NCBI GenBank assembly: GCA_938084835.1
Contig: CALKER010000006.1
Span: 930,001 to 994,000, forward strand
Direction: 5' to 3'
Length of the DNA: 64,000 nucleotides
Origin: an uncultured Thermoguttaceae bacterium
Lineage (GTDB): Bacteria > Planctomycetota > Planctomycetia > Pirellulales > Thermoguttaceae
The translations under genes and the position numbers were made by a program. Below, piece after piece: positions 55,833-64,000 of this stretch (the first letter of the stretch is position 1; every line of letters starts with the position of its first letter). The notes below the pieces were generated by a model that searched no databases, had not been told where the DNA came from, and worked only from the letters and a program-made list of their open reading frames with translations.

Positions 55833-56996
55833 ATGGAAAACTCTCCCCTCAGCAGTGAAGTAAATGAGACCCACCTTCGGGAAGTTAGGTCCTGGCATGT
55901 TGGACCCGGAGCCGGTCTTTTCTCGTATTCCTATGTTTTGCGTTTCAGCCGATCGGTCATGGGTTCAAAATTTGAGGTAGTGCTCCCTGCTGGGAAGTAC
56001 CCTCAAGCGTTTGAGGCAGCACTGGAGGCTCTTCAAGCTGTTGAAAAGCTTGAGTCTCAATTGACCATCTTTAAACCGGACAGCGAAATAAGCCTTGTAA
56101 ATTCACAGGCCGGCTACTGCCCGGTGAGCGTCTCTGCCGATGTATTTCGAATCGTCGATGAGTCCATCCGGCTGGCAGAGGCTACAGGCGGGGCGTTCGA
56201 TATCACGGCCGGGCCGCTGTGGAAGCTTTGGGGATTTGCGCGAAAACAGCGGGTTATCCCATCACGTACGGAGATCGAATCTGCTCTTCAAAGGGTCGGT
56301 TACCGCAAGATAGTTCTCGACCCTGCTGCGAGAACAGTCTTTTTGACCGAGCCGGGAATGGAGCTAAACTTGGGTGGCATTGGGAAGGGTTTCGCAGTCG
56401 ACAAGGCCGCTGAGATCCTCCGCCGACATGGGGTGAAGTGTTTCCTTATAAGCGGGGGTTACAGTAGCATTTGGGCGGAGTGTCCGTCGGAAGATCAGGT
56501 CAATGGGCGAGCCTTCTCAGAAGAGTCAGCACTTAAGCAACCGGAGACGGATGTGGCGCAAGGTAGTGGGGGATTGCCCCATCCGATGGCGGAAGGCGCA
56601 AACCGCTGGGTTTGGGAAGTGGGAATCAGGGATCCGTTGCGCCCTGACCGCAGGGTGGGAATTCTGCGGCTGAATCGGGCTGCCGTGGGGACCTCGGGCT
56701 CGGTTTTTCAATTCTTTCGCCACGGGGATAAGAGATTAAGCCACATCTTTGATCCCCGAACCGGCTCTCCTTTGGGTCAAAGAATTCTTGCGATTACAGT
56801 CCTGGCTCCGACTGCGACCTGGGCTGATGCCTTATCTACGGCTTTTTTCGTTCAGGGACCAGAGTGGGCAGAAGAGTTTTGCCAAAGAGAACCCACAGTA
56901 GGAGCCCTTTTCGCCGAGGCTTGTTCCGAGCCGCTCGGCTACAGGTGGCTTCGCGTAGGTTCCTGGCCGGCTGGCGTTCTCCAGCTGGAAGATTAA
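55833..56996 (+). CDS. apbE: FAD:protein FMN transferase (ApbE family)
   Basis: Attaches FMN covalently to Thr in target flavoproteins such as NqrB/RnfG-like proteins. I start at ATG 55833 (MENSPLSSE), with GGAG about 12 bases upstream. Motifs: VMGSKFEVVLP, LESQLTIFKPDSEIS, ATGGAFDITAGPLWKLWGF, GMELNLGGIGKGFAVDKAAEIL, CFLISGGYSS, TSGSVFQFF, SHIFDPRTGSPL and the metal-site strand TWADALSTAFFV. A Ser/Glu-rich insert of about 40 residues (between YSSIWAE and RWVWEVGI) is unusual. No signal peptide is seen, although many ApbE proteins are exported. No NQR, RNF or FMN_bind target lies in the window. Ends 63 bases before the MFS-Aas gene, suggesting co-transcription. Confidence 0.93.
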   Translation: MENSPLSSEVNETHLREVRSWHVGPGAGLFSYSYVLRFSRSVMGSKFEVVLPAGKYPQAFEAALEALQAVEKLESQLTIFKPDSEISLVNSQAGYCPVSVSADVFRIVDESIRLAEATGGAFDITAGPLWKLWGFARKQRVIPSRTEIESALQRVGYRKIVLDPAARTVFLTEPGMELNLGGIGKGFAVDKAAEILRRHGVKCFLISGGYSSIWAECPSEDQVNGRAFSEESALKQPETDVAQGSGGLPHPMAEGANRWVWEVGIRDPLRPDRRVGILRLNRAAVGTSGSVFQFFRHGDKRLSHIFDPRTGSPLGQRILAITVLAPTATWADALSTAFFVQGPEWAEEFCQREPTVGALFAEACSEPLGYRWLRVGSWPAGVLQLED

Positions 56997-57059
56997 ATGC
57001 GCTCTCCGGTGTCACCGTTGACAAATTCCCCCTGGTAAGCCTCGTGGGGACGGCGCTTT

Positions 57060-60000
57060 ATGACTCAAGCCAAGGAAAACCTACAGAGTGCCACAAACTT
57101 TTCGCAGGCCGAGGAGAAACTTTGGACGCGAAGCTTTTTGGCTCTTCTGGCTACGCAGTTTACGGTTGCCCTCAATGATAACATGTTTCGCTGGCTTATC
57201 GTCCCCATCGGGAAGGAGCTAATCGGTCAAGATATGGCCCTTTGGGTAGGGGCAATATGCTTCCTGGCCCCGTTCTTGCTTCTGGCAGGTTGGGCGGGTT
57301 TTTTCACCGACCGTTTTAGTAAGCGTCACGTCATTATTTCATGCAAGGCGGCTGAAATTGTGATTATGGCTCTTGGGGTCATCACCATCTGGCTTGGCCA
57401 GGTGTGGATGATGTTCGTGGTACTTTTCTTTATGGGGGTGCAAACGGCTTTTTTCAGTCCGTCCAAATACGGGAGTATTCCGGAAATCGTGCCGGCCCGG
57501 CACATTGCCGCGGCCAACGGTTGGATTGGGATGACAACAATGGTGGCCTGCATCCTTGGAGCCACCCTTGGGGGCTATCTCTATTCGGCAACGACCCCCC
57601 CTAGTGTTCTCTTGGTGGCCGACCACTCCGCTGTTGACACCCTAGCCCACCAATTGAATTCTCTCGCCCAGAGGATTAGAGAAAGTGGATTCCGTCTCAA
57701 GCGAGCGCACGACCGAGCTTCTGCTGTTAACCAACTGCGCCGGGGTGCCCCGCAGCTTATCGTTTGGGACGCGCGCGTGTCGGGATCATCACTTGCTCAG
57801 GATCTTTGGGAGCTTTATCGGACCGCAGGCGGGGTTCCAGTCTACGTAGTTCTGTCAAGAACTGAAGTGGTCAATGCCCAAACAGGTGCCTCCAGGCTCA
57901 AACCCCAAGAAGCCAGCGCTTCCGCCGTCAGCGACATTCACAGCCGGGACTTCCGCGAAGTCTTTCCTCCAATGGTCAAAGCTTTTTACCTTTGGCCCCA
58001 CGCTCGGAATGGGCTAGAAGCCAAGATCCTGGCCGAGGGCCGACATCTGGCAAGACCCGGATGGGACAAGCTTTTGCCGGGACAACTTCGCCTGTGGATA
58101 TCGGCAGTGGCATTACTGGGGGTGGCTGGTGTCGGGCTTATTACTGCTTTTTGGATTGGTCGGTTACCGGCAGCTAATCCGCAGGCGCGATTTCCCGTCA
58201 ACGCGCTGGCTCAAGTAGGTAGAGATCTTCGGCTTTTGGTGCGTTACCGCCCTCTATTGTGGGCGGCGCTAGCCAGCGGGTTTTTCTGGGGGTTGGGGGC
58301 CATGGCCCAACCTGCTATCGATAAACTGGCTCGTCCGGAATTGGTCACGGAGCAGCATTACGTGGGTTATCTTCTGGCGGCACTGAATGTCGGAATTGCT
58401 TTAGGAGCACTTCTTGCAGGAATTTGGTCCGCCGGACGAATCGAGCTCGGCCTGGTGCCGTGGGGCGCCTTGGGAATAGTGGTGATGGCTTTGGCCGTGG
58501 CCGCCACACCGCAGGGTGTGGGAACACCTTGGTCCTTAGGCTATCTTTGGGCAGGTGCCGGCCTTTTTGCTTTGGGAATAACAGCCGCCCTGTACGACAT
58601 CCCCCTGATGGCCTTCTTGCAAGCGCAAAGCCCGCGGGAATCTCGCGGGCGAGTTATGGCCGCCAACAACTTTATCTCGTACTCGTTTATGCTGACGATG
58701 TCGGCTTTATTCGGCCTGTTGACAGCTGGCTTGGGCTTCTCGGCCCGGCACGTTTTCGCTACGATGGCTTTGGCAACGCTACCTATTTTCTTGGCTCTGA
58801 TTGTCGCCTTACCCATCGAATTTTTGCGTGTTCTTGTCCGGTTTCTCGTCTTGTTACGATATAGGCTGCGCGTTGAGGGAAAGGAATTCGTTCCTCGCGA
58901 AGGGGGCGTACTATTAACCCCAAATCATGTCACCTGGGTTGACTGGCTATTTTTAAGCCTTGCGTGTCCGCGGCCAGTCCGATTTGTGGCCGATCCACGA
59001 TTCATACCCAAAGGGGTTTTTGCTTATTTAGCTGAAAGATTTGGTGTGATCGCCATGGAACCGGGCACCCATACGGTCTTTCGCGCCGTTCGGGCAGCGC
59101 AACAGGCTTTGCGTTCGGGAGAGGTGGTCTGCGTCTTTCCAGAGGGCGGCTTAAGCCGGACCGGTCAAATCCAGGGATTTCAGCGGGGCTACCAGGCGCT
59201 GGCCAAAGGAGGGGCGGCGCCCATTGTGCCGGTATTCCTTGGAGGCTTGTGGGGGAGTATCTTTAGTTATGCCGGGGGGCGTTTCTTCTGGAAATGGCCA
59301 GACCTTCGTCGTCGGCGACAGGTTGTTGTCCGCTTCGGCAAGCCTTTGCCTTACTCGGTGGAACCTTTGGTACTGCGTCGGGTAGTGGAAGAATTGGGAT
59401 CTCCAACGATGATATACTCGGACTTACGTAAATTGATCCCTGCGCGTCAGATGTTACGGGCGCTTCGTAAGGTAGGCGCTGCTCCCAAGTGCGCTGATTC
59501 GCTCGGGCTCGAATTGACCGGCATCGGCGTGCTGCTGCGGGCGCTTCTTCTCCGTCGGATCCTGCGCCGCCTCATCGCGCGTGAGGAAAGAACCGTGGCG
59601 ATCATGCTCCCTCCCTCCGTGGCGGCGGTGGTGGCCAATGCAGCCTTGGCCCTCGACCGTCGAATCGCTGTTAATCTCAACTATACGTTGTCTCCCTCAA
59701 TCCTGAAGATCTGTCTCGAAAAAGGTAAGATAAGTCACGTCATTACGAGTCGGCGATTTCTCGAACGCTTCCCCCTGGAACTTGATGTACCTTACATTTT
59801 GCTTGAGGACCTGCCGGGACAAATATCGATGCTAGATAAGTTGGCCGCATTCGTTCAAGCTAGGCTCTGCCCGTTGTGGCTTTTGGAGCGGGTGCTCGGG
59901 CTGACTCACATTCGGCCGGATGACGTGTTGACGATCATTTTCACTTCGGGTTCCACTGGTCAGCCTAAAGGTGTGATGCTTTCCCACCGAAATATCGGGT

Positions 60001-61058
60001 CTAACGTGTTAAGCTTTTGTGACGTTTTGCAGATCCGCCGTTCTGACGTTATGTTGGGGGTTTTGCCGTTTTTCCATTCGTTTGGTTACACGGTGACAAT
60101 GTGGACAGCGCTCATGCTTCTCCCGAAAGTGGTTTATCATCCAAATCCCCTCGAGCCTCGTTTGGTGGGGGAAATGAGTCGCAAACACCGAGCCACCATT
60201 TTCCTCAGCACCCCTACTTTTCTCCGGTCTTATCTTAGAAGATGCGACCCGGAGGACTTCGCCACAGTAGACGTATTGATAACCGGGGCAGAGAAGTTGC
60301 CAGCGGAAGTGGCGGAACAATTTGAGGCCAAATTCGGTGTTCGGCCCGTGGAAGGTTACGGTGCGACGGAACTTTCGCCGGTGGTTTGCACCAATATTCC
60401 GCCAAGTCGGCAGGTCAGCAAGTTTCAGCCCGGACTTCGGGAAGGCTCGGTAGGCCGGCCTCTGCCTGGCATTATCGCCAAGGTCGTTGATCCGGAAACT
60501 GGTGCCAACCTCGGGGCCAATGAAGTGGGCGAGCTTCACGTGAAAGGGCCCAATGTGATGCTGGGATACCTTAATGAGCCGGAGAAAACCGCCGCAGTCC
60601 TCCGCGATGGCTGGTATGCGACGGGGGATTTAGCAAAGATAGACGACGACGGGTTCATTTACATTGTGGGGCGGATCAGCCGATTCTCCAAAATTGCCGG
60701 CGAAATGGTACCTCACGAATATCTGGAAGAGCAACTTCGCCGGGTGCTGGCCCTTCAGGAAGATGAGCTCCCTCGCCTAGCCGTACTTGGCATTCCAGAC
60801 CAGCGGAAGGGCGAACGCATCGTGGTGGCCCACACTGGCTTACCTCTGGCTCCGGAAGAGGTCTGCCGTAGGCTCGCTCAAGTGGGCGTACCGCCCTTGT
60901 GGATTCCTTCTCCGGAAAGCTTCTGCCAAGTGCGCGAGATTCCCGTCACGGGCAGCGGTAAAGTGGCTTTTGGGCAATTAAAGGACATGGTACGTCAGCA
61001 ATTAGGCGAAGAGCTTCAAATCCATGCTCAAGAAGATGCACCGACAAATTTCTCCTAG
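57060..61058 (+). CDS. MFS-PlsC-acyl-AMP ligase fusion (LplT-Aas type) with REC-like insert
   Basis: A 1332-residue protein. The N-terminal MFS transporter resembles the lysophospholipid flippase LplT (FTVALNDNMFRWLIV; FTDRFSKRHVI is the cytoplasmic MFS loop 2-3). TM5 ends near 175 and TM6 begins near 345. In between sits an extra domain (about 182-285) that looks like a receiver domain: VLLVAD (D188), LIVWDAR (D237), VYVVLSRT (S266) and GASRLKP (K281). The PlsC acyltransferase (about 595-800) has NHVTWVDW (H623-x4-D628) and FPEGGLSRTG. The adenylating domain (about 830-1320) has IIFTSGSTGQPKGVMLSHRN and WYATGDLAKIDDDGF. Aas-type proteins re-acylate lysophospholipids. Here it may also use acyl chains from the nearby PKS cluster. 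It ends the right side of the cluster. Confidence 0.93.
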   Translation: MTQAKENLQSATNFSQAEEKLWTRSFLALLATQFTVALNDNMFRWLIVPIGKELIGQDMALWVGAICFLAPFLLLAGWAGFFTDRFSKRHVIISCKAAEIVIMALGVITIWLGQVWMMFVVLFFMGVQTAFFSPSKYGSIPEIVPARHIAAANGWIGMTTMVACILGATLGGYLYSATTPPSVLLVADHSAVDTLAHQLNSLAQRIRESGFRLKRAHDRASAVNQLRRGAPQLIVWDARVSGSSLAQDLWELYRTAGGVPVYVVLSRTEVVNAQTGASRLKPQEASASAVSDIHSRDFREVFPPMVKAFYLWPHARNGLEAKILAEGRHLARPGWDKLLPGQLRLWISAVALLGVAGVGLITAFWIGRLPAANPQARFPVNALAQVGRDLRLLVRYRPLLWAALASGFFWGLGAMAQPAIDKLARPELVTEQHYVGYLLAALNVGIALGALLAGIWSAGRIELGLVPWGALGIVVMALAVAATPQGVGTPWSLGYLWAGAGLFALGITAALYDIPLMAFLQAQSPRESRGRVMAANNFISYSFMLTMSALFGLLTAGLGFSARHVFATMALATLPIFLALIVALPIEFLRVLVRFLVLLRYRLRVEGKEFVPREGGVLLTPNHVTWVDWLFLSLACPRPVRFVADPRFIPKGVFAYLAERFGVIAMEPGTHTVFRAVRAAQQALRSGEVVCVFPEGGLSRTGQIQGFQRGYQALAKGGAAPIVPVFLGGLWGSIFSYAGGRFFWKWPDLRRRRQVVVRFGKPLPYSVEPLVLRRVVEELGSPTMIYSDLRKLIPARQMLRALRKVGAAPKCADSLGLELTGIGVLLRALLLRRILRRLIAREERTVAIMLPPSVAAVVANAALALDRRIAVNLNYTLSPSILKICLEKGKISHVITSRRFLERFPLELDVPYILLEDLPGQISMLDKLAAFVQARLCPLWLLERVLGLTHIRPDDVLTIIFTSGSTGQPKGVMLSHRNIGSNVLSFCDVLQIRRSDVMLGVLPFFHSFGYTVTMWTALMLLPKVVYHPNPLEPRLVGEMSRKHRATIFLSTPTFLRSYLRRCDPEDFATVDVLITGAEKLPAEVAEQFEAKFGVRPVEGYGATELSPVVCTNIPPSRQVSKFQPGLREGSVGRPLPGIIAKVVDPETGANLGANEVGELHVKGPNVMLGYLNEPEKTAAVLRDGWYATGDLAKIDDDGFIYIVGRISRFSKIAGEMVPHEYLEEQLRRVLALQEDELPRLAVLGIPDQRKGERIVVAHTGLPLAPEEVCRRLAQVGVPPLWIPSPESFCQVREIPVTGSGKVAFGQLKDMVRQQLGEELQIHAQEDAPTNFS

Positions 61059-61233
61059 GAGTTGCGCAAGCGGCAGGCGAGGACGTCGCTTCTACCCACT
61101 GCTGGATAAAGACGCGATTTGGTTTCAGTTCGCGCCTTGGGTGTGGCCCGACTGTTGCATGGGCTTGTAAGCTGTAATCTGTTTGAGCCAGTGTAAGATC
61201 CGGCGAGCCTAAGCAAAAACTTCTCCCTTTGAA

Positions 61234-62982
61234 CTACTTTTTAGGCACCGAAAGCTTCAACGCGGGGATTCGCTCGCCAGTAACCAATTCAAGATCGAAA
61301 GTAAGATTTCCCAGGTGCCGATCGAATTTTCCCAAGGCGGTACCCACAGGTGCTTTGGCTTCAGATCCGCGATAAATCCGCGCGGAGAAATCGATCACTG
61401 TGGGGGCAGGTTGCCAGTAGCGTGCATTTTGAAATTCCACACTCCGCGCATTCATCTGGAATTTGCTTAAGTATTCATTAAGCGTTTGCAAGATTTCTGT
61501 TCGACTTCGCTCGATCACTCTTACATTGGCGTAGGCCAACCAGCCCCCATATCCGAAAGCACCAATCACCCCTAAAAGAATAAGTGCCCCAACCCAGTTC
61601 ATCAATTTAGTTAGGTACTTCCTTAAAGCATTGATTAAGCCGATTCCGTGCCGACGGCGGTATTCAGCGTCAACGGCCTTAACCGTCTCCTGCCATCGGT
61701 TTTGCATCTGCCCGGAAACAGCCAAGCGTCCCTTGGAAGTCGCGGAAGGAAGTGGCGGCGCAGGTCTTGGATGCAGTCGGGCCGATGCCGTGCTCCCTAC
61801 CCTTAGGTCCGACGGTCCCATACTAACCGTTGCTGCAAATCCTTTTGCTCCTGAAGGAGGTTCTGGGGCGCCGATGATTGTCTCCTCGTCCCCCAAAGCT
61901 GTGCCCTGCTTCGCGCGAGTGACCGGGGCTGTTGAAGGGCGAACTGAGGTGCCAGAGGCTAGCCGCTCCAGCTCCCGAATCACCTCCGCCATCGATTGAT
62001 AACGGTTCTCAGGTCGCTTGGCCACCATTTTCTTGAAGATGGAATCCAGAGCCTGAGGCACGTCCGGTCGCTCCGCTTGAAGGGACGGCACCGGTTTTTG
62101 GCGATGTCCCAAAATTTTTTCTACTAGCGTTTCCCCGGGATAAACGGGCTTGCCCGTAAGCAAGAAGTAAAGGGTGCAACCCAAGCTGTAAACATCTGCC
62201 CGATGATCCACACGTTTGGCATCGATGGATTGCTCTGGCGCCATGAAATCTACCGTACCCATAATTTGCCCCGTTTTGGTGAGACCATCTGCGGGCGCAG
62301 TCTCGACGTCATCCGGCGCGCGCTCGAAGCGCACTAGACCGAGGTCGAGGATCTTTACCACCCCTTCCTGATTCAGCAGCAAGTTGGAGGGCTTAATATC
62401 CCGGTGCACAAGCCCCTGAGAGTGCGCGTACTCTAAACCGCGAGCCGCTTGAAGAACGTAATCCACAGCTCGCGCGACGGGCAACGGGCCTTCTCTCTCC
62501 ACAAGCGACGCTAAATCAATCCCTTCGACAAATTCCATCACTAGGAAGTGGACGTTGTTGGCCTCATCGGCGTCGTAAGCGGTTACCACATTGGGGTGGA
62601 CAAGTTTTGCTGCCGCCTCCACCTCGCGCTGGAACCGCTGGACAGCGGTGGGGCTGTCCGTGGCCCAAGGCGGCAACACTTTAATCGCCACCACTCTACC
62701 CATCCGCCGATGGCGGGCCTTGTACACTTGTCCCATCCCGCCTTCGCCAAGCTTGTCGAGGATCACGTAATTACCGAGGACCAGCGAGTCCAATTTCCCC
62801 TGTGAGATGGCTCGGACTTGAAAAGGCGTTAACTTCTTAGCCTCTTGTAATCGGGCTATCAGTGCCTCACTTGTCGGTGAGGAACCTTCTTGGGCTATTG
62901 TCGCAAGCGTGGCCTCAATCTCTTTCTGGGTGCACAGGCCCGCTTGAACAAGAGTGTTTGCCAATACCTCCACCTGCATCAT
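61234..62982 (-). CDS. Membrane-anchored Hanks-type Ser/Thr protein kinase
   Basis: A 582-residue kinase with an N-terminal helical extension (1-66). The kinase domain is about 71-345: LGEGGMGQVYKA, K101 in VAIKVL, LVHRDIKPSN (D195), DLG instead of DFG (D213) and GTVDFMAPEQ. After a basic/Pro-rich linker (350-450) there is one transmembrane helix (about 468-490, VGALILLGVIGAFGYGGWLAY) and a small extracytoplasmic domain (about 495-582). The start ATGATG has GGGGGGA upstream. DLG-type kinases are frequent in planctomycetes. It faces the lipid cluster from the opposite strand and is probably unrelated to it. Confidence 0.92.
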   Translation of the reverse strand: MMQVEVLANTLVQAGLCTQKEIEATLATIAQEGSSPTSEALIARLQEAKKLTPFQVRAISQGKLDSLVLGNYVILDKLGEGGMGQVYKARHRRMGRVVAIKVLPPWATDSPTAVQRFQREVEAAAKLVHPNVVTAYDADEANNVHFLVMEFVEGIDLASLVEREGPLPVARAVDYVLQAARGLEYAHSQGLVHRDIKPSNLLLNQEGVVKILDLGLVRFERAPDDVETAPADGLTKTGQIMGTVDFMAPEQSIDAKRVDHRADVYSLGCTLYFLLTGKPVYPGETLVEKILGHRQKPVPSLQAERPDVPQALDSIFKKMVAKRPENRYQSMAEVIRELERLASGTSVRPSTAPVTRAKQGTALGDEETIIGAPEPPSGAKGFAATVSMGPSDLRVGSTASARLHPRPAPPLPSATSKGRLAVSGQMQNRWQETVKAVDAEYRRRHGIGLINALRKYLTKLMNWVGALILLGVIGAFGYGGWLAYANVRVIERSRTEILQTLNEYLSKFQMNARSVEFQNARYWQPAPTVIDFSARIYRGSEAKAPVGTALGKFDRHLGNLTFDLELVTGERIPALKLSVPKK

Positions 62983-64000
62983 AAAAGTCCCCCCTAAAAG
63001 GTGGCCCGATCACCTCATAGGACTGAAAAGATTACCGTGAACATCCGGGTTTCAAAGCTGGCTGGTCAATGTGAAGCCTGCCCAACCAAACCAGAGCACC
63101 AAATCTTGACTGGCGATAACATAGTTCCCCAGTTTCGCGAATCAGCCGTCCGGTCGGCTCAGCCCCCACAATGAGGTTTATGCTCCGGATTGATTCGAAC
63201 CCTCTATTTGCGTGGAATTCATCCCCACAAACAACTGTATCTCCACCACCCCGATGCTGCTACTTGAAATTTTTCGTTGGCCTTTGCATTCTTGTCAACT
63301 TTTTTGCTCGACTCACTTGCATACCTTTCTCGTTTCAGTAACTTTTTGGGCTCCTTGCAATTCTTCGATGAATTGTTGAGGTAGCTTACCCTCTGCTATC
63401 GGCACAAATATCTCGGACTTTGGAACGACGAGCCGGTTTTTTAAACAACCGCTCAGAGGCTGCCGATTATAACGGTGCTGACATACGGCCGGAGAAACAG
63501 GGGCCAGTCTTAAATGGTTTTAAAAGGCTTCTCAAAGAAGAGGCTCCTTTTCGCGGATTTCCATACCGTAATTAAAACCTGGCTCGATTCGATTTCGCTT
63601 AAATTCGAATGCTCTTCGACAATAGCGCCAACTGTAGTGCAAGCAGTGGTCCGTGGGCTTAGCGACGCGGAAGTTGGGGGAGTGACGTTCCCCGCGATAA
63701 CTGCGGCAGGGAAGCGGCGGACGTCACACGAAACCAGGGTCTTTTAATTTCAGGGTCCTTTAATTTACGGATCGACTTCAATCAAAACTGATAGGATAGG
63801 TCCTCTATTGGTCAAAGCCTGGCTGATTACACTAATAGCCGGGTTTTCCGAACTTTGCCTCGGGTCTCAATTACAAGTTTAGTGTCCCTTCCTCGCCATT
63901 GTTAGATCTTAGTTAAGTAAGCAATTGGTCGGCTTCACCAGCGTAAGCCGATTTATTACTAAAATGATTGAGTGCTATCCAGTTACTTTTGGCTTTTCAT
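62983..64000. other. Gene-free right edge
   Basis: No frame here is convincing. An imperfect stem (AAAAGG, CTC, GAG, CCTTTT) lies at about 63523-63552. A tRNA-like T-arm string at 63190-63205 does not have a matching stem. Confidence 0.45.

Noticed and set aside
63190..63205. String resembling a tRNA T-arm (GGGTTCGAATC on the minus strand)
   Set aside because: The bases on both sides do not pair to form the five-base T stem, and no acceptor or anticodon arm can be folded around it.
1..64000. CRISPR arrays, insertion sequences, prophage and integrases
   Set aside because: No regularly spaced repeats, no transposase- or integrase-like frame and no terminal inverted repeats were found on reading.

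Overview
The window looks like a chromosomal segment of a planctomycete, most likely of the Pirellulales / Thermogutta type. This rests on family content and not on a marker gene. The clues are Tat-exported Gfo/Idh/MocA and sugar-isomerase-like proteins, two membrane-anchored Hanks-type kinases (one with a DLG motif), an FHA-like partner, a CHAT-TPR protein, a planctomycete-style TrmB variant, GH5-like and GHL10 glycosidases, and roughly one quarter of the window left without genes. No rRNA, tRNA, CRISPR array, insertion sequence or phage gene was recognised.

Left part (1-33.4 kb), mostly housekeeping and surface functions. Two exported GH5-like glycosidases form a minus-strand pair (414-3549). 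They are followed by TrmB, a long gene-poor stretch ending in an orphan terminator, and a GHL10 glycosidase. A three-gene signalling operon then encodes an FHA-like protein, a membrane Ser/Thr kinase with an altered DFG motif, and a membrane protein (12846-16872). Next come a thioredoxin-NHL protein of the NHLRC2 type, two Tat substrates, PRPP synthetase, an atypical P-II protein, a SPOUT RNA methyltransferase, an outer-surface protein, and a large CHAT-TPR putative protease.

Right part (33.6-61 kb), a lipid / polyketide region. A 4'-phosphopantetheinyl transferase and a type II thioesterase lie on the minus strand. On the plus strand follow a fatty acyl-AMP ligase with its own ACP, a single-module fully reducing type I PKS (KS-AT-DH-ER-KR-ACP-TE), a ketopantoate-reductase-like protein, a GH3 acyl-adenylate/amide synthetase-like protein, a 3beta-HSD/epimerase-type SDR, and an enolase-superfamily racemase with both catalytic lysines. 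After two small unknown genes and a 20-residue-repeat secreted protein come ApbE and a giant MFS-PlsC-acyl-AMP-ligase fusion (LplT-Aas type). A plausible reading is that FAAL loads a fatty acid, the PKS extends it, tailoring enzymes or an amino-acid conjugation step (GH3 plus racemase) finish it, and the LplT-Aas protein handles acyl lipids at the membrane. The pathway and product are inference.

The most unusual single feature is a response-regulator-like (REC-like) module, with candidate positions D188, D237, S266 and K281. It is inserted between transmembrane helices 5 and 6 of the MFS part of the LplT-Aas protein, on what the MFS topology rules predict to be the non-cytoplasmic side. The window ends with another minus-strand Ser/Thr kinase and 1 kb without a recognisable gene.
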